This document shows positions 60,062 to 64,000 of a DNA stretch of 64,000 bases, in pieces. The translations under genes and the position numbers were made by a program. The stretch spans positions 111,204 to 175,203 of the forward strand of contig DUZW01000002.1 in NCBI GenBank assembly GCA_013349295.1, read 5' to 3'. The notes beneath the pieces were generated by a model, which searched no databases, was not told where the DNA came from, and saw only the letters and a program-made list of their open reading frames with translations. Every line of letters starts with the position of its first letter. The first letter of the stretch is position 1. This DNA is from Deltaproteobacteria bacterium (GTDB lineage: Bacteria > Desulfobacterota > Desulfobulbia > Desulfobulbales > Desulfurivibrionaceae).

Positions 60062-60900
60062 ATGCCGAAAACCGCCAAGAATCTGCTACAGAGCTTGCCG
60101 TCAAGGGGGCAAGGCCTACAAGCTACGGGATGGTGCGGGCCTGTTCATGGTTATTGAGCCTAGCGGAAAAAAGTGGTGGAAGTTACGAGCAGTATTTGCC
60201 AAGAAAGAAACTTCATTTTCCTTTGGCGAATATCCTGCGGTCACACTCTCGCAGGCTAGGGTAGAACGCGACAAGGCCAATAGCCAGATTGCAAACAGCA
60301 TAGACCCCGCCGCAGTCCGCAAAGTAGCGAAAGCCACACTGTCACGAGAAGGGAGCTTTGAGGCTGTGGCCCGTGAATGGCACACCCGGTTCTTACCGAA
60401 ATGGTCAGAGGTTCACGCCACATCAATCATGGCCCGCCTTGAGAAAGACGTTTTCCCTTATATCGGCGCACGACCCATTGGCGAGATCACCCCGCCGGAA
60501 ATGCTGGCCGTCCTGCGCCGCATTGAATCGCGAACGCTGGAAACGGCATACAGGATCAAGATTGTCTGCGGTCAGATAGCCGATATGCCGTGGCAACCGG
60601 ACACGCCACCAGCGCCCCGGTAAGCGCCCTGCGTGGCGCTCTTCCTCCGGTCCAGCCAAAGCACATGGCCGCCCCTACCGACCCAAAGGCTATTGCCCCC
60701 TTACTCAGAATGCTGGCAGGGTACCAAGGTTCTTTCGTGGTGGCATGCGCTCTCCGTCTTGTCCCGCTTTCAAGTCAGGCCGTGGCGATCCTGCGAGAAC
60801 TGCACCAACTCACCGGGAAAGGCAGGTACGTGTTTCCCTCTGCCCGGTCTGCGGCCCGGCCAATGAGCAACAACACCGTCGATGCATATCGCAAAAAAAC
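60062..60900 (+). pseudogene. decayed tyrosine integrase (DUF4102 type) next to tRNA-Asn
   Basis: Remnant of a P4-type integrase like the intact one at 25.6-26.8 kb. The ATG at 60062 reads MPKTAKNL, then the frame is lost twice, once in a G5 run (60105-60109). Readable pieces are LRDGAGLFMVIEPSGKKWWK, FGEYPAVTLSQARVERDKAN, and after another frame change SALRGALPP and MLAGYQGSFVVACALRLVPL. A deletion then joins this to SSQAVAILRELHQLTGK, removing the stretch with the catalytic Arg. The end with His-x-x-Arg and Tyr is gone. It cannot be functional. The right boundary is approximate. Confidence 0.88.
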
Positions 60901-61080
60901 GATATTGAATATTCGTCGTCGCGTCGTGTGGCAACGACTCAAAGTAGGCGAAGCAGAAGGTATTAAAAGAAGACTTATTTGCTGTTTTCAGTATTGACAA
61001 GTAGACGAAGCACATGAGATGCTCCTTGCGTGTGCTAGTAGGTGTTGGGTGATTCGTACTTCTGGAGGCCAGAGGAACGC

Positions 61081-63588
61081 ATGAAAAACATATTGAGTTT
61101 TACGCGAATATTCCGCTGTGCTGTTTTGCTGATACTTCTTGCCATGCCTGGAACAGCATCCAGCCTGCAGATAGACGCAGAACATTGGAGTGAAGATGCA
61201 CTATTACATGATGGAAGAATCATCAAGGTAACACGGAAGGTCGATTCTACACTGGAAGCTGGCTTCAAAACGCCATTTATAGTTCCGCATCCCTATATTG
61301 AGAGTAGTCCAGACAGGTTTCGGCTGAACTTCGAGCATCCGGATTCTAAAGAAAAAATCACATGGCAAGGAGAACAATACTTTAATCCTGTCATGCTTGA
61401 CATTGTTGAGGGGGTACCATATCTAGTCGTTGTTGGACGACCACATATTGACAATACAAAAAAGAAAATTATAGATAACGATAAATTTCCCTATATGTTT
61501 CTCAAATATCAAAGTGGGGGATGGGGAAAATGGGTAGAGATACCAGTCGAACAATTTCCGACCATCTTGCTAGATGCCAATCTTTCTCCTGACTACCCAG
61601 TATTTTCAAAAGTAATACCTGGAGGACAAGAGGAAGCTATAATCGAACGTAAGACAGGAAGACCATTTAGAGATTTATCAGTTGATAATGTTTTAACAAA
61701 AATTAAAGATAAGGAGAGGTCATCGCAAAGATATTTTCAGTCGAAGATACCAAGAAGTTATGAGATATGGAACAAAGCTAAAAAACTTCAGGCGCCCCGA
61801 CAGCCACAGTCTTACGAAAAATTACCTCCTCCGCAGGAAGTTGCCTTAGAAATCCTAGAAACAAAGGATTACACTCCCGCAAGAGTACTGAGTGATGACG
61901 AAATGTCGTATTTTATATCTAATAAAGACACTTCGTGTAACAGTTCCATCAAGGAGCCAAAAGAGTGGAAAGATCAGGGGTTGGGTGAATTTTTTGCTAA
62001 TGACTTAACAGGGCAAAAACAAGTCCCCTATAATAAATTTCAGGCAACCCGCCTTTGTGAAGGGGATTCCATTTGGTTCATGTCTAATAAAGAACAACGC
62101 GAAAAAATAGTGCTTACAAAGTATACTACCTCCGGAGATTTGCTTTATCGCATCAGCTTTCAGGAACCTGAATCTGTGCCCCACTCCTTTAGCGGGGTGG
62201 TACCGACCTCCTTCCGTTCAGAAAAAGGGTCGCTGTATTTTGCCTGGAGATATAACAAGTTCGGGAGGACGAACTATGTCCGACGTCTTCTAGCCGCTAG
62301 GCTCCTTGAGCCAAAAATTAACGCTCCCATTGCTCCAGATGAACGAAACAATGGTCAATCTCCAGCAGGCAAACAATCACCGCCACATTCTTACGAAAGA
62401 TTATCTCCTCCGCAAGAAGTTGCTTTAGAAATCCTGAAAACAACTGACTACGCGGTAGAATGGCCGATGGATAACGATGAGTTCGCTCGTTTAGCGATTG
62501 ATGAAAAATCCGGTCCCGGCTGTAGCAAGTTATTCAAATGGGCGAACCTGGGAGATACGTCGTTGGGGCATCGCTTTGTCCTCGATCCAACAGGGCTGAA
62601 ACAAGTTCCATACGGAGAATTTGCTGCATCCAGAATTTGCGGAGAGGAGGGCGTTTGGTTCCTTGCTCTCCGTGAACAACCTGGCAAACTAGTGCTGACA
62701 AAATATACCACATCGGGGGATTTCCTTTATCGTATCAGTTTCCAAAAACCTGAAGATTTAAGCGGCTACGCAGGCGCTATGGACACATCCTCCCTCCATT
62801 CCGAAAATGGTTATCTGTATTTTGATTGGAGATATTACGGGCCACATGAGCGTCTAAGGCATGTTGCTAAGCGTAACCTGAAGATCAGAATTTTTGAGCC
62901 GAAAGCTAACGTTCCCATTGCTCCAGGAGAGCGAAACAATGGGCACTTTCCCCCAAGTAGAAAATCCATGCCAAAATTGAACCAGCCTGGCCCACAAGCT
63001 GAAAGTGAGAGCTTTCGGGACTGTCCGACTTGCCCTGAAATGGTCGTGATACCGGGGAAGAAGTACGCTATAGGCAAATATGAGGTTACTCAGGCAGAAT
63101 GGGATATGGTAATGGACAACCATGCGCATGACGCGCATGACTCCTGGACAATCCCGAAGAATGACAGGCCAGTTACACGCGTGGACTGGGAGCAAGTCCA
63201 ACAATATATCTCTCAATTAAATAACATTACTGGGCAAAATTATCGATTACCCACTGAATCTGAATGGGAACATGCTTGCTACGGCGGGAAGCAAACCGCT
63301 TATTGCGGGGGTAACGATATCGAAGATGTTGCTTGGTGGGGTGGCGAAGGGCTACACTCTGTCGGCCAGAAGCGCCCCAATGGTTATGGATTATATGATA
63401 TGACAGGAAATGTCTGGGAGTGGGTAGATGACTGCTGGAAAGGCAATTGTGAGATACGAGTAATTCGTGGCGGTTCTTTTCTGGAGTCTCCTCTTCGGAT
63501 ACCAGAAGCATACCGCTACGGGAAAAAATCAGCAGGGCAGGATATCGGTTTCCGCCTTTTTCGAACTCTGCCTACCGGCGCCAAATAG
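61081..63588 (+). CDS. exported protein with duplicated domain and cysteine-less SUMF1 domain
   Basis: An 835-residue protein with a Sec signal (MKNILSFTRIFRCAVLLILL, cleavage near residue 27). Residues 30-243 are unrecognised. Residues 244-436 and 437-630 are a tandem duplication (SYEKLPPPQEVALEILETKD against SYERLSPPQEVALEILKTTD; both share QVPY, VLTKYTTSGD and LYRISFQ words). Residues about 655-830 form a SUMF1/formylglycine-generating-type domain: YEVTQAEWD, YRLPTESEWEHACYGG, GLYDMTGNVWEWVDD, RVIRGGSF. The two active-site cysteines of true formylglycine-generating enzymes after RGGSF are missing (LESPLRIPEAYRYG), so a binding or structural role is more likely. The gene is AT-rich compared with the core. 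ATG 61081 follows AGAGGAACGC. No operon partner is seen. Confidence 0.75.
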   Translation: MKNILSFTRIFRCAVLLILLAMPGTASSLQIDAEHWSEDALLHDGRIIKVTRKVDSTLEAGFKTPFIVPHPYIESSPDRFRLNFEHPDSKEKITWQGEQYFNPVMLDIVEGVPYLVVVGRPHIDNTKKKIIDNDKFPYMFLKYQSGGWGKWVEIPVEQFPTILLDANLSPDYPVFSKVIPGGQEEAIIERKTGRPFRDLSVDNVLTKIKDKERSSQRYFQSKIPRSYEIWNKAKKLQAPRQPQSYEKLPPPQEVALEILETKDYTPARVLSDDEMSYFISNKDTSCNSSIKEPKEWKDQGLGEFFANDLTGQKQVPYNKFQATRLCEGDSIWFMSNKEQREKIVLTKYTTSGDLLYRISFQEPESVPHSFSGVVPTSFRSEKGSLYFAWRYNKFGRTNYVRRLLAARLLEPKINAPIAPDERNNGQSPAGKQSPPHSYERLSPPQEVALEILKTTDYAVEWPMDNDEFARLAIDEKSGPGCSKLFKWANLGDTSLGHRFVLDPTGLKQVPYGEFAASRICGEEGVWFLALREQPGKLVLTKYTTSGDFLYRISFQKPEDLSGYAGAMDTSSLHSENGYLYFDWRYYGPHERLRHVAKRNLKIRIFEPKANVPIAPGERNNGHFPPSRKSMPKLNQPGPQAESESFRDCPTCPEMVVIPGKKYAIGKYEVTQAEWDMVMDNHAHDAHDSWTIPKNDRPVTRVDWEQVQQYISQLNNITGQNYRLPTESEWEHACYGGKQTAYCGGNDIEDVAWWGGEGLHSVGQKRPNGYGLYDMTGNVWEWVDDCWKGNCEIRVIRGGSFLESPLRIPEAYRYGKKSAGQDIGFRLFRTLPTGAK

Positions 63589-63634
63589 CACCGCATAGCC
63601 GAGTAAATATTATAATAACAAACAAGGGTCATGA

Positions 63635-63895
63635 CTAGAACAGAGGATTTTTCCGGATGATTTTTAGGATCACCCGATACATATTCTGGTCACGGTAATT
63701 GAATCTAAACTCACACTCTTTGAGGTGCAAGAAAAAGGTGGCTTGGCTCACCCCTCGGAATCGTGTGAGACGTGACTTTGCAAAGCCCCAGAAGCCCTCT
63801 ATACCGTTGATATGGGTTTTGCCCCTGGCGAATTCGTTCCGGCCATGATCCACACGGAGATGCTTGCCATAGCTAGTCGGCCCTGAAAAACACAT
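63635..63895 (-). pseudogene. IS1595-family transposase, C-terminal remnant
   Basis: An 86-residue frame matching the end of ISXO2/IS1595-type DDE transposases: LRVDHGRNEFARGKTHINGI, EGFWGFAKSRLTRFRGVSQA, TFFLHLKECEFRFNYRDQN. The N-terminal zinc ribbon and the first catalytic residues are absent: the upstream 105 bp to the window edge are AT-rich and not transposase-like. It is therefore a truncated, inactive piece. GGGTCATGACTAG on the minus strand just past its stop (near 63630) may be part of a terminal repeat. Confidence 0.8.
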
Positions 63896-64000
63896 AACAG
63901 TTTGATTTTTATTGATAAAACAGATGATTTATATCACTATGAATTGCAGGATATTGCAGTGTTACCCTCCAATTTCTGGTGATTTTCGATGCAGCCGAAA
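63896..64000. other. AT-rich end of window
   Basis: 105 bp upstream of the transposase fragment with no recognisable gene part; it does not continue the transposase, which shows that the IS copy was truncated or interrupted here. Confidence 0.5.

Noticed and set aside
61081..63588. Active formylglycine-generating enzyme (sulfatase maturation)
   Set aside because: The cysteine pair required after RGGSF is absent and no sulfatase gene is nearby.

Overview
The window is a chromosomal segment from a Gram-negative, probably anaerobic bacterium. The best guess is Desulfobacterota, perhaps a relative of the Desulfobulbales. Support comes from a DUF3373-type outer-membrane protein, a selenocysteine tRNA, separate-subunit glycyl-tRNA synthetase (glyQ), an LPS export pair (lptAB) beside rpoN, and a quinol-linked periplasmic nitrate reductase operon. 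This placement is inference from gene content; no 16S rRNA gene is present. Most of the window is GC-rich core DNA. Two stretches, about 21.5-27.0 kb and 59.9-64 kb, contain AT-rich genes, sit against tRNA genes and look acquired.

Layout. 0-5 kb: an RDD membrane protein cut by the window edge, a zinc-ribbon protein with 36-bp tandem repeats, a BamE-like lipoprotein overlapping pcm, an MTA/SAH deaminase and a PilZ protein. 5.1-10.9 kb: the napF-D-A-G-H-B operon (minus strand, no napC), ended by a clear terminator. 11-21.3 kb: motA-motB and two very large multi-domain hybrid histidine kinases. 21.5-27.1 kb: an approximately 5.5-kb integrated element in tRNA-Leu(CAA). It is flanked by imperfect 78/79-bp repeats and carries a Fic protein, a ribbon-helix-helix protein, an HUH rolling-circle-type Rep, an AlpA-like regulator and a tyrosine integrase. 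27.2-41.3 kb: a long minus-strand run of biosynthetic genes (argB-D-F-G-H, lysA, dapF-A-B, folK, a transaldolase-family gene, a lytic transglycosylase, pgsA). 41.5-46.8 kb: lptA-lptB-rpoN-rapZ, a nucleotidase-like HAD protein and a HEAT protein. 46.9-50.2 kb: aspS and hisS. 50.7-59.6 kb: the DUF3373 protein, glyQ, selC, tRNA-Met, groES-groEL, ilvE and tRNA-Pro. 59.8-64 kb: tRNA-Asn followed by a decayed integrase, a secreted protein with a duplicated domain and a cysteine-less SUMF1 domain, and an IS1595-type transposase fragment.

The genes form recognisable modules: nitrate respiration (NapA/B catalysis, NapG/H quinol oxidation, NapD/F maturation); arginine and lysine/diaminopimelate synthesis on one strand; LPS transport with sigma-54 control; and protein folding. 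Two families of intergenic repeats stand out. One is a roughly 105-bp palindromic element lying in the same orientation right after the stop codons of pcm, argG and rapZ. The other is a looser set of purine-rich/pyrimidine-rich inverted repeats found at five gene 3' ends.

The best candidate for an under-described system is the tRNA-Leu element with HUH Rep, AlpA, integrase and Fic cargo. All functions are read from motifs and context; no database search was run.
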